A stretch of DNA of 45,199 nt from Promethearchaeota archaeon (lineage in GTDB: Archaea > Asgardarchaeota > Lokiarchaeia > Sigynarchaeales > SOKP01). Below the pieces are notes generated by a model. That model did no database searches, was not told where the DNA came from, and saw nothing but the letters and a program-made list of their open reading frames with translations. Where the stretch lies: the NCBI GenBank assembly GCA_019058515.1, contig JAHPYY010000004.1, positions 1 through 45,199 on the forward strand, given 5' to 3'. Below are positions 33,203 through 40,785 of this stretch, piece by piece. The first letter of the stretch is position 1, and every line of letters begins with the position of its first letter. The position numbers and the translations under genes are program-made.

Positions 33203-33600
33203 CTAATTAGTCTCTTGCTTAGATTTGATTTTGGTTACAGTGGAAATTTTAGGAATTCTAAAATAAAATATCGTACCCTTTCCAAACTCACTTTCAAACC
33301 AAAAATTTCCCCCATGCAGATTAACCAATCTTTTCGTAAGAGTTAAACCTAATCCAGTACCCGGTATATCTCTTGTTATCTCATTCTTAATTCTACCGAA
33401 TTCTTTAAATATACTATCATAATCTCGTTTATCAATGCCGATTCCTGTATCATTTACTTGAAATTCCCATTCTTGCTCCTTTTCAATTCCTTTAAGTGAT
33501 ACCTCCCCTTTTTCGGTAAATTTAATGGCATTACTTACTAAGTTAAATCCGGTTTGCTTTAAACGTACAGGGTCCACAACTAATTCATATCCGCTTGAGT
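33203..33600 (-). pseudogene. Histidine kinase ATPase-domain fragment
   Basis: The frame encodes a nearly complete HATPase_c domain: ELVVDPVRLKQTGFNLVSNAIKF (N-box), DTGIGI (G1), a F-box-like FKEFGRI, GTGLGL (G2) and GSEFGKGTIFYF-like ending WFESEFGKGTIFYFRIP. No HisKA or sensor domain is present. Upstream of about 33600 the frame runs antisense to a different, plus-strand ORF, so the true N-terminal part has been lost at a junction. It cannot be a working kinase by itself. Confidence 0.8.
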
Positions 33601-33605
33601 TGTAT

Positions 33606-34777
33606 GTTGAAGAAGCGGTGAACCAAAACACCATATCCGTGTTGAAAGAGATTCAAACTATCGGTAATTGGACCGTACACGAAATATTGAGGCAAGTAGA
33701 TAGTAATTTCGCCGGCAAATGGCAAGAGAAAGTAGAAAGAGCTCTTAAACCTTTATTAGTACTTTATAATAATATATTTAAAGCACAATTAGAAGTGATA
33801 GGAGATACCGTCAAAAAAATTCACAATATATTAAATTTTCCTGTCACCAGGGATAACACAAAAAGAAAAGGAAAAATTGAAGATATATTCGTCCATCCGA
33901 CAAAGGAGATTCAATGGATAAGAGATAATTTACTTCCACTGTTGTTAATATTATACTTCGACGAGGAGAAAGGAAATGGGTTTTTTCTATTGGGCCCTTC
34001 GGAGGAAAATATACTGTATAATTTACAAGACAAAATGCATCTTCCAAAAGTCTTAATTCAAGAATATTTGCAGATTTTTAAACGAGACTCCAATGACTAT
34101 ATTCGATATGAGATAAAGAAGCACACCTACAAGATCTCTCGCGTTTATAGCCACGATGAATTAACCGGTAAGAATCCCTGTCCAGATTTGAAAAATTCAG
34201 AAAATGCTTATTTCATAACACCTCCGTTATTCAATTACATTGAAAGTCTTTTAGACTCAACTTTACCTGAGCCTAGTCAAATTAAAGAATTGATCCTACA
34301 GAAGATAAACAGCTTTAAAGATCTACGCTATCTTTACCTTCTTTATAAAATTGTAGATAGGTCGAAAGACCAACACTTTTATCCTTGCGAAAGGATTGCT
34401 ATAGAAGATCCAAGCAATCTTCCCAAATCAGATCGATTGGCTCGAAAATATATATTATATAACGATTACAATGAATTAATCTCAAGTGTAGAGGTAACCC
34501 TCCAACTAAGATCGAAGTTTTTGCGAAAATTTACCAATACTAAATCGATCATCAATTGGATCCGTGAATTCTTACAGAGCTATAAAAATCTCTACACATC
34601 CATATTTTTGCATCATTTCAATTCAAATTCTTGCATGCGAAAAAGAAATATATATATTTACAGCAGATTTGCAATAATTTTATTCAATATTTTAAGAACT
34701 ATTCCATACGCGAGAAACACAAGAATATTTTGAAAATTGTTGAAAAAACACGCGAAAACCCATATTTACAAGCTTAG
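33606..34777 (+). pseudogene. Unknown ORF, N-terminally truncated and frameshifted
   Basis: The plus frame from about 33606 reads a soluble helical protein of about 375 residues up to 34733 (for example VHEILRQVDSNFAGKWQEKVERALK, KHTYKISRVYSHDELTGKNPCPDL and YLLYKIVDRSKDQHFYPCERIA). The likely true ending lies in another frame: between about 34590 and 34640 the sense shifts to a frame that reads YSIREKHKNILKIVEKTREN and stops at TAG 34775-34777. The start of the protein is absent because the frame upstream is antisense to the kinase fragment. I do not recognise the family. It looks like a dead gene. Confidence 0.5.
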
Positions 34778-35126
34778 ATTATAGGTATAGTTTCTTAAAA
34801 AAACTTAACCATAGCTTTAAATCACCACTTAGTCGAGGACTTCATAAGGAAAAATTGGATGAAGAAGAGAAAAAGCCTTTCATTATTATGAAAAAAGAAA
34901 GCATGTAACTCAAGAGTTAAATGGGTAAATTAAGATTAACCAAAGGTACAAAGATCTTCTCTTACTTGAAATGAAAAGTATTTTAAATGTTGATGAGACT
35001 CGGATTAATAAAAATGTGACTTATTTTTGGGACATATTCTTAAAAAGCGAAATTGATCTAAGAAATGTATTTAAAAAAAATACTTGAGAAGAGATACTTG
35101 ATTTCAAGTATATTCTATTACCAGCC
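34778..35126. other. Intergenic debris
   Basis: No gene is supported. A plus-strand stretch ending at about 34908 reads KSPLSRGLHKEKLDEEEKKP and could be a further shifted remnant of the preceding dead ORF. The rest has no visible structure. Confidence 0.3.
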
Positions 35127-35808
35127 TTAATTTTGTTTAAAAGGGTCTCCACATCCAGGACATTTTGAAGCACGAGGAGAACACAATTTTCCGCAAAACG
35201 GACACAATTTTTCCTCAATCTCAAGAACCTTCTCGAATTTAAAGCCATCTTTTAGTTTTTCGTACATCCAAACTTGAAGTTCGGGATTTTTAACTTCTTT
35301 AAAAGCAGATTCTAATTGAGGGTGCAGTTTTCCACAGATTATAATGCCTCGTACTTCTTTCTTTGTTCAACCAAGTTTTTTTAACCCAGTTAATATAACT
35401 AAGAATCTGACCAACTGGTTCGTATTTTGCCGTTTCCTTTTTAACTTCAATCACTAAAAAATTATTATTTTGATTTTTTAATAATACATCAATTTTTCCT
35501 ACTGAATTTGTATCAAATTCTTTTTTAACTAAGGACCAACCTTCTTCAAACATTTCAGGATGCTTAGCAATAAATTCTGTAATTTGATCGTGAGAGATTT
35601 CAAATGTCATTAAATTTCTTGGTTGACTTTTTGTGGAATCAAAAGTCTTTAGTTTTTCTTGAAAAAATTCAATTTCGAGAAAAATACTTTTATTATTTTC
35701 TAAAGTATCTAAAACGAAAGGTGGAATTACAAAATTAACATTGATATCTTTATTATATCTTAGGTTATTCATTTTAGTGAAATAAGGATACCAATATCCA
35801 ATCCCCAA
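35127..35808 (-). pseudogene. NucS-like endonuclease gene with frameshift, plus zinc ribbon
   Basis: The first frame (35808 to about 35366) encodes a RecB-like nuclease domain with the NucS pattern: GKIDVLLKNQNNNFLVIEVKKE, which supplies the PD-(D/E)XK-type acidic residues and lysine, and VGQILSYINWVKK with the motif glutamine. Near 35363-35368 the sense shifts by one frame: the second frame reads VRGIIICGKLHPQLESAFKE and continues to a zinc-ribbon tail (CPFCGKLCSPRASKCPGCGD), ending at TAA 35127-35129. The frame is open upstream to about 35874 (NFWEIGNELTRLGIGYWYP), but no good start is seen there. Unless the shift is a sequencing error, the gene is broken. Confidence 0.75.
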
Positions 35809-35891
35809 CCGCGTTAATTCATTACCAATTTCCCAAAAGTTAAATATGTGCTCCCCTCTTGTTTTTAAGGACTCTCGCGTATCTTTTTACT

Positions 35892-36002
35892 ATGGATAGC
35901 GAATTTGATTATCAGGTAGTGGAAGAATCTTTGACTCCAGAACAATTTAAAGAGATTTTTCTCAACCTAAAGAAGGAAAAATCGGAGGTATTATCGTTTT
36001 AA
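35892..36002 (+). CDS. Possible small protein of 36 residues
   Basis: A short open frame starts at ATG 35892 and reads MDSEFDYQVVEESLTPEQF, then KEIFLNLKKEKSEVLSF. Its acidic and helical composition is protein-like, but there is no clear ribosome-binding sequence and the surroundings are debris. No family is recognised. Confidence 0.25.
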   Translation: MDSEFDYQVVEESLTPEQFKEIFLNLKKEKSEVLSF

Positions 36003-36291
36003 GACGGAGTTTCGGTCAACAGAAGTAAGCTTTTCCAATCGGAGCAATAGGCAATAGATTGGATCAATCCTTATAATTCATTAATTAGTTTGATAATTTT
36101 TTATTTATCTTTTTTTGATTAAAATTGAGATAATATATTTTATAATTTACAAGCCCAATCTATATAAATTATCTGTTTGTAATTTTTAATATATATTTTT
36201 TATGGTCGTTATTAATTTTACTCTACTTTTTTGGAATATTCTATAAATTACAAGCTTAATCTTTAAATCAAATGATATTCAATTGTATCTC

Positions 36292-36453
36292 ATGACGGGA
36301 AAAGAAATGTCCGATGACGAATTAGAGGACGAGTTAGATAAAGCCTTCAAAGCTAACGAAGCTAAGAAGGATCAGTGTGGTACAGCGCTTCCGGGGCAAA
36401 GTCGAGAAGTGGGAATTCAGAGATCAAACGCAAAACTAAAAAAGGAAGAGTAA
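36292..36453 (+). CDS. Possible small charged protein of 53 residues
   Basis: The frame starts at ATG 36292, about 20-30 bp downstream of a TATA-like TTTAAATC, and reads MTGKEMSDDELEDELDKAFK, then KANEAKKDQCGTALPGQSRE-like charged sequence. Codon choice and charge are plausible for a real small protein. Its neighbourhood is non-coding on both sides. Function unknown. Confidence 0.35.
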   Translation: MTGKEMSDDELEDELDKAFKANEAKKDQCGTALPGQSREVGIQRSNAKLKKEE

Positions 36454-36606
36454 ATACAATTTTTACTATTTTTTTCTTTTTAACTTAATTTAAAAAAGTT
36501 GAGAAATGTTTCACCTCTCTTATAAATTAGTTTTAACACAGAAAAGAGATTTAAAAAAAAATTAAAATTAGCGACACCTAAATGTGTTATATTTTACTTT
36601 TTCTAT

Positions 36607-37341
36607 TTACCAAATGCCAGGAATCAATCGATATCTTGTTCTTTTTGTATAATCCTCATATCCCTTCAGATGTTGCTTTAAAAAATCATCTTCGCGTTTA
36701 GTTCGATATATGAATGCTATAACCGCAACTGATGCCGGGATTAATGAGAAATAGGAACCCAGGGATAGACATAAAGAAATAAACGTTAAAATTACACTAG
36801 TATACATTGGATGTCTTACAAATTTGTAAGGGCCCGTCGTAATAACCGTTTGATTTCTCTCTTCTTGAATTTCTACAGCTTTAGATAAAAAAGTGTTCTC
36901 TTTTACAACAAGAAAATGAACTAGAAGACTTATCAAAAAACAAACATATCCGATAACTTTAATGAAAAGAGGTGCTTTTGACCATTGAAATCTATAGTCT
37001 AAACCTGGTATTAAAAAAAGCACTACCACAGAAACAAATAATACTAATATCACTATCTTATCGAATTTTTCTTTTATCTCCATCTTTGACCTTTTTTCAA
37101 GTAATTCTGGATCTTTCTTCCATAAATAAAAGCAGGTTAAGATAACAAAAATATTAAATATTATAATAATTATCCAAACATCAAACCAAAGAAATGTCCC
37201 TGCGGTAAGGAATAAAACCAGAGCTAATATTATTTCAAATATAAAAAATTTAATAAACCATTTTATTGGTTCCCTTGAGCGTTGTTTTTCCATATTTAAT
37301 TCATCCAATTTGTTTAAAATTTGTCCGATTTTATCTGGCAT
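36607..37341 (-). CDS. ICMT/PEMT-like membrane methyltransferase
   Basis: The protein (about 244 residues from ATG 37341) has about five transmembrane helices and the C-terminal signature of isoprenylcysteine carboxyl methyltransferase and phospholipid methyltransferase relatives: VITTGPYKFVRHPMYTSVIL, then the helix after YFSLIP, then KREDDFLKQHLKGYEDYTKRTRYRLIPGIW. These residues bind S-adenosylmethionine at the membrane. The start chosen gives a TAATG overlap with the upstream gene's stop, which indicates translational coupling; the longer frame to 37377 would run into that gene. The methyl acceptor (lipid, prenylated thiol or other) is unknown. Confidence 0.85.
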   Translation of the reverse strand: MPDKIGQILNKLDELNMEKQRSREPIKWFIKFFIFEIILALVLFLTAGTFLWFDVWIIIIIFNIFVILTCFYLWKKDPELLEKRSKMEIKEKFDKIVILVLFVSVVVLFLIPGLDYRFQWSKAPLFIKVIGYVCFLISLLVHFLVVKENTFLSKAVEIQEERNQTVITTGPYKFVRHPMYTSVILTFISLCLSLGSYFSLIPASVAVIAFIYRTKREDDFLKQHLKGYEDYTKRTRYRLIPGIW

Positions 37342-37856
37342 TATAAGATTGAGATTAATATTGCTATTAAAAAGCAAATACCAGCCATAATTAGTGAACC
37401 CTTTACATGCGCTTTTGCATGGTATTTCCTAAATGTTTTATATTCTGTATCTACCAAATCTTCAGTTCCAGGAATGACTACCCATTTGGGCGTAATAGTA
37501 CCCACAATTAGGATATCGAGAATAATTAAATCCGCGATATTTGCTAACATAAAGATTCCAAATAAATTGAGAAATGCTGAGATGATATCGATTTGTCCCC
37601 CCATTTCCACTTTCAGCATTAAGGTTGAGATTATTGGAATTCCAAATCCAATTATTAAAAAGGGAATATATACGATTGCTCCTTTTTTCTTCTCTTCTTT
37701 AGTTTGTGGAGAGACTTTTTCGGTAATTGATTTTGGATAATCACCCATAGCCCACACTCGAGGAGACAATAATTTCATCATTGTGAGTAGATAAAATGTT
37801 ATAATTCCTGCAAAAAGTAATCCATGAAGGATAATATATGTGAGGAGAGGCATCAT
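37341..37856 (-). CDS. Hypothetical four-helix membrane protein
   Basis: The 171-residue protein has four or so transmembrane helices (residues about 4-28, 62-82, 95-120 and 150-171) and a conserved-looking loop MKLLSPRVWAMGDYPKSITEKVSPQT between helices one and two. I do not recognise the family. Its stop overlaps the start of the ICMT-like gene (TAATG), and it starts two bases after the stop of the 42-residue protein, so the three genes form a tight operon. It may be a partner or substrate of the methyltransferase. Confidence 0.7.
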   Translation of the reverse strand: MMPLLTYIILHGLLFAGIITFYLLTMMKLLSPRVWAMGDYPKSITEKVSPQTKEEKKKGAIVYIPFLIIGFGIPIISTLMLKVEMGGQIDIISAFLNLFGIFMLANIADLIILDILIVGTITPKWVVIPGTEDLVDTEYKTFRKYHAKAHVKGSLIMAGICFLIAILISIL

Positions 37857-37857
37857 T

Positions 37858-37986
37858 TTAACCTCTATTTTTCAATTGGTTATACAATTCTTTATTATGT
37901 TTTCTAGGGTGCAAAAAAATGTAATGAAATCCTCCCGATTCTTTGAAAATATGTTCTTGAGCGTTAATGTCATTTAATTCAGACAT
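37858..37986 (-). CDS. Small 42-residue protein at the head of the ICMT operon
   Basis: The frame starts at ATG 37986 and reads MSELNDINAQEHIFKESGGF, then HYIFLHPRKHNKELYNQLKN and RG before TAA (37858-37860). It is too short for standard gene calling. A clear TATA-like ATATTTAAATAT lies at about 38009-38020 on this strand, about 25 bp upstream, so the ATG is at the expected transcription start. It ends one base before the next gene's ATG. The tight coupling favours a real small protein. Function unknown. Confidence 0.6.
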   Translation of the reverse strand: MSELNDINAQEHIFKESGGFHYIFLHPRKHNKELYNQLKNRG

Positions 37987-38282
37987 TAAATAATATTAAG
38001 AGTAAAAAATATTTAAATATTAGGCATGGCTAATAAAAAGAAAAAAATATTCGAAAATGACCAAAACCACCCCCTAAACTCGAAAGAATCTCTTCTTCCG
38101 ATCAATCCTTAATATCAACCAGAAAATTTGGAAAGAATTTGAAAATTAACAACTCCTAAATGTGGAAAGTGTCAAATTTAAATTATTATTTAATTCTCAG
38201 GTAATATTAAGAAAACCAATTATAAATTAGTTATAACACAAGTGAGTTGATTCAAAAAAATATGGTTTAATAAAGATTTGAG
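37987..38282. promoter_or_regulatory. Promoter region and debris with dispersed repeat
   Basis: The symmetric TATA-like stretch AAAATATTTAAATATT (38006-38021) can serve leftward transcription of the ICMT operon. On the plus strand an open frame of 28 codons starts at ATG 38026, and a decayed-looking TPKCGKCQI follows near 38150-38170; neither is a supported gene. Two short blocks shared with 36520-36586 lie at 38142-38164 and 38220-38240. Confidence 0.4.
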
Positions 38283-39341
38283 TTACTTTTCATCCAAAAT
38301 GGTGAGTTTCGTTTTCGCGCCTATAGCAGAAAACTCAGACGCATCCATCTTTAATTCTTTCCCCGTTATTTTATTCGCAATGCTTGCGGCAAAGATTGCC
38401 CAAGGGCATATGGCATTAGTTAATTCTTTCTCTGTCATGACGCTCCTAACAGCTGAAGTTGAACAATTGACGGATTCCACAGAAAATTGATTGTCCGAAA
38501 TCCACTTAACCTTTATTTTTTCTGCCATACCAACCGTTTCTGCCATGTTCATAAATTCCTTCATAGCATCTGGTAACGACATTTGCTCTAATTTCTTCAT
38601 ATTAAAACCGGACATCGTCATCATCCTTTCAATAAAAGCGTAAGTTTGAGGAACTACGTATTTAAAAAGCGCAGGCGTACCTAATAATTCCTTTGCAGAA
38701 TTTTCGTAACCAAAAGTAATACCGTGAAGCACAAAAGCTATCTGATTTATACCAAATCTACCCTTCCTTTTTATATCTGCCTTTCTACGAAGTAGCACTA
38801 GCATGAATAATAATACACCTCCGAAAAAAGGAATTATTGCTGCCCAGATAAATGTGGTGGGAATGAAAATAATAGGAAAATTACCGTTAGCGTTTACAAC
38901 GAAATAAAAATTGTATAAACTCGTCCAATGCGAAAGACTCCACCCTGTAAAGCCAATAGGTCCAATATACTTCCCGTATTTATAAATTTCGTCTTTTTTC
39001 CATCGAGCGAAGTAAAACTTAAAAGTCACGAGCGCAACCGCTAGAAACCCCCCCCACCAACTATGAGCCCAGACACCCGAAGGAGTAAGTAAATTTGGAT
39101 CAGCGGCAGCGATATGCATGTATAACATAAAAAGACATTGAGACATTAACGCGTAAAAGATTAAAATTTCGGTTCGTCCGTATAATTTGTGTAATTTGAT
39201 GGTTTTAATATCTCCCTTCATAAGACTAAGATCTTTTATGAAGTAAATCCCAATAAACTCGTTTGCCAAAGCAAAGCAATATCCTACAATTGTTTGGAGA
39301 ATCATTAATTCAATCCATAATTCAAAAGCCAATTTGATCAC
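38283..39341 (-). CDS. Multi-pass membrane protein with conserved-type histidines and soluble C-terminal domain
   Basis: The N-terminal 210 or so residues of this 352-residue protein contain about six transmembrane helices. Histidines sit at helix ends or inside helices (LHKLYGRTEILIFY, LYMHIAAADP, VWAHSWWGGF, WSLSHWTSLYNFY), a pattern compatible with cytochrome b-like haem ligation (inference). The C-terminal 130 residues are soluble, with two cysteines in SVNCSTSAVRSV and NAICPWAIFAASIANKITGKEL. I do not recognise either part as a named family. A redox membrane protein is the most reasonable guess. It stands alone, with the longin gene 145 bp upstream. Confidence 0.6.
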   Translation of the reverse strand: MIKLAFELWIELMILQTIVGYCFALANEFIGIYFIKDLSLMKGDIKTIKLHKLYGRTEILIFYALMSQCLFMLYMHIAAADPNLLTPSGVWAHSWWGGFLAVALVTFKFYFARWKKDEIYKYGKYIGPIGFTGWSLSHWTSLYNFYFVVNANGNFPIIFIPTTFIWAAIIPFFGGVLLFMLVLLRRKADIKRKGRFGINQIAFVLHGITFGYENSAKELLGTPALFKYVVPQTYAFIERMMTMSGFNMKKLEQMSLPDAMKEFMNMAETVGMAEKIKVKWISDNQFSVESVNCSTSAVRSVMTEKELTNAICPWAIFAASIANKITGKELKMDASEFSAIGAKTKLTILDEK

Positions 39342-39485
39342 TCTTTAAAATTATTCATTATCTAGCTTTAAACTCGCTCAATACTCATTTATATGAATAC
39401 TAGCGTTGTTATTTGGAGTAATAAATCTTATGAATATATAAGATTAATCCTTTTAGATTTAACGAAATTTGCAAAAATAGCTGGT

Positions 39486-40598
39486 TTAAGCTAATTGTTT
39501 GAGTAAGCCTTCGCAGATCTCGTTTATAATAGCAACATCCTTTAACTCTTCAAAGGTGGTTATCATTGTTAGCACGAAATTATTGAAATTAACGCAAATT
39601 GTAGCCAAATTAACACCGATTATTGCAGAGAAAAATAGTTCTGTATTATATATTTGTTCACTTGTATTTTTAGTAGAAGTAATAAAACTGACCGTTTCAG
39701 GAATATAATCTGAGTAATCGTAACTATCATCGAAAAGTTCAGAGTGCAATTCTTTACCAAATAAATCGATAAGAAAGAATTGTTTAATTCTAGAGTCCCA
39801 ATTGATTTTTTTAAAAAGGTCCACAAGCCTTTTTGGTTTTTTTACATACTTATCTTTGCTATTAAAAAAATCCAACGATAAAAAATCGTTTTCAACGGAT
39901 TCTTCGTATTCGGATTGCTTTACAATTAAGATTTTTTCCCGTTTTTCCACAGTTAAATTATGATTTCGCGCAGTGTTTAGGACAATCCAAACAATGTCTT
40001 CGTTAAGATTCGTTTGATAGAGCAATCGAGCTGAGTTTAAAATTAAGGGTATGAGAAAACTTAATTTTTCCTTTTCTAAATAGTGTTTTGCGTAAAGATA
40101 GAGTATGTTACCTCCTTTTGGCTCGATTAAAGCAACGGATTTCATACCTCCTTTCATATCAATTATTTTAATGAGGGCTTCTAGCACATCTAATCCGTAC
40201 GCGTTCCTAATGGATTCCACAGTATTATCAAACACTTTAAAACCGGATATACCTCCATCAAAAGGTTTGTTTAATATATCGCGATATTGCTTGACAAATT
40301 CATCCATGATTTCATGGATGATGGAGTGTAACAATTCAATAAACGCCTCATCCTTCGTGGTTATGACAAAGGTTAACTTCAGGAAATAATCTTCGTTTTT
40401 TTCGAATATTATTGAAGTTTCTTTTAACCTTAACGATTGTATATCTTCTCCCCTTTCTAATGTAGCAAAAGAATCGATAGCTGAAAGAAATCCCCCCACT
40501 AAATCATCACTGTCCGATTTTACCTCTACATTCGAAATAGGGTGCCAACTGTACAGCATCAACCCCGTAGATGTAAGGATAAATAGGTCGTTTATCAT
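39486..40598 (-). CDS. Asgard-type longin-domain protein
   Basis: The 370-residue protein starts with a longin-like domain (residues about 1-120): the opening strand DLFILTSTGLMLYSWHPIS, the helix DDLVGGFLSAIDSFATLE, strands LRLKETSIIFEKNEDYFLKLTFV and the helix IELLHSIIHEIMDEFVKQY. This fold is common in Asgard archaea and in eukaryotic membrane-trafficking regulators. The C-terminal part (about 270-370) begins again with a longin/roadblock-like strand (KQFFLIDLFGKELHSELF) and ends with LTMITTFEELKDVAIINEI, so it may be a second copy. The middle (about 130-260) is a helical segment. It probably acts as a scaffold or partner of small GTPases (inference). Confidence 0.75.
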   Translation of the reverse strand: MINDLFILTSTGLMLYSWHPISNVEVKSDSDDLVGGFLSAIDSFATLERGEDIQSLRLKETSIIFEKNEDYFLKLTFVITTKDEAFIELLHSIIHEIMDEFVKQYRDILNKPFDGGISGFKVFDNTVESIRNAYGLDVLEALIKIIDMKGGMKSVALIEPKGGNILYLYAKHYLEKEKLSFLIPLILNSARLLYQTNLNEDIVWIVLNTARNHNLTVEKREKILIVKQSEYEESVENDFLSLDFFNSKDKYVKKPKRLVDLFKKINWDSRIKQFFLIDLFGKELHSELFDDSYDYSDYIPETVSFITSTKNTSEQIYNTELFFSAIIGVNLATICVNFNNFVLTMITTFEELKDVAIINEICEGLLKQLA

Positions 40599-40785
40599 TG
40601 CAAGAAAATTTCAATATTTGTATACTAATGTATCGCAATTAAGCTATATTAATAAATCATTGGGTTTTGTACTCCATTATATTTAACTGTTTATAGCATT
40701 TAAAAGATATACATAATTAGCACATTCCTTTAATAGGTAAAAATTGAAAAATTGCACTTTTTTGCTTAGAATGAAAATAAAGAAT

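Noticed and set aside
33525..33605. N-terminus of the plus-strand ORF over the kinase fragment
   Set aside because: These codons are antisense to the conserved kinase N-box region, so the reading is accidental.
35021..35248. Separate 75-codon minus-strand gene
   Set aside because: The zinc-ribbon tail of the NucS-like gene is read in another frame through the same DNA and is far more protein-like.
40700..40742. Repeat shared with 43874-43907 (GATAYATWTAATTAGCAC-like)
   Set aside because: The match is short and AT-rich, and the two copies lie in different orientation relative to their genes; chance is a sufficient explanation.
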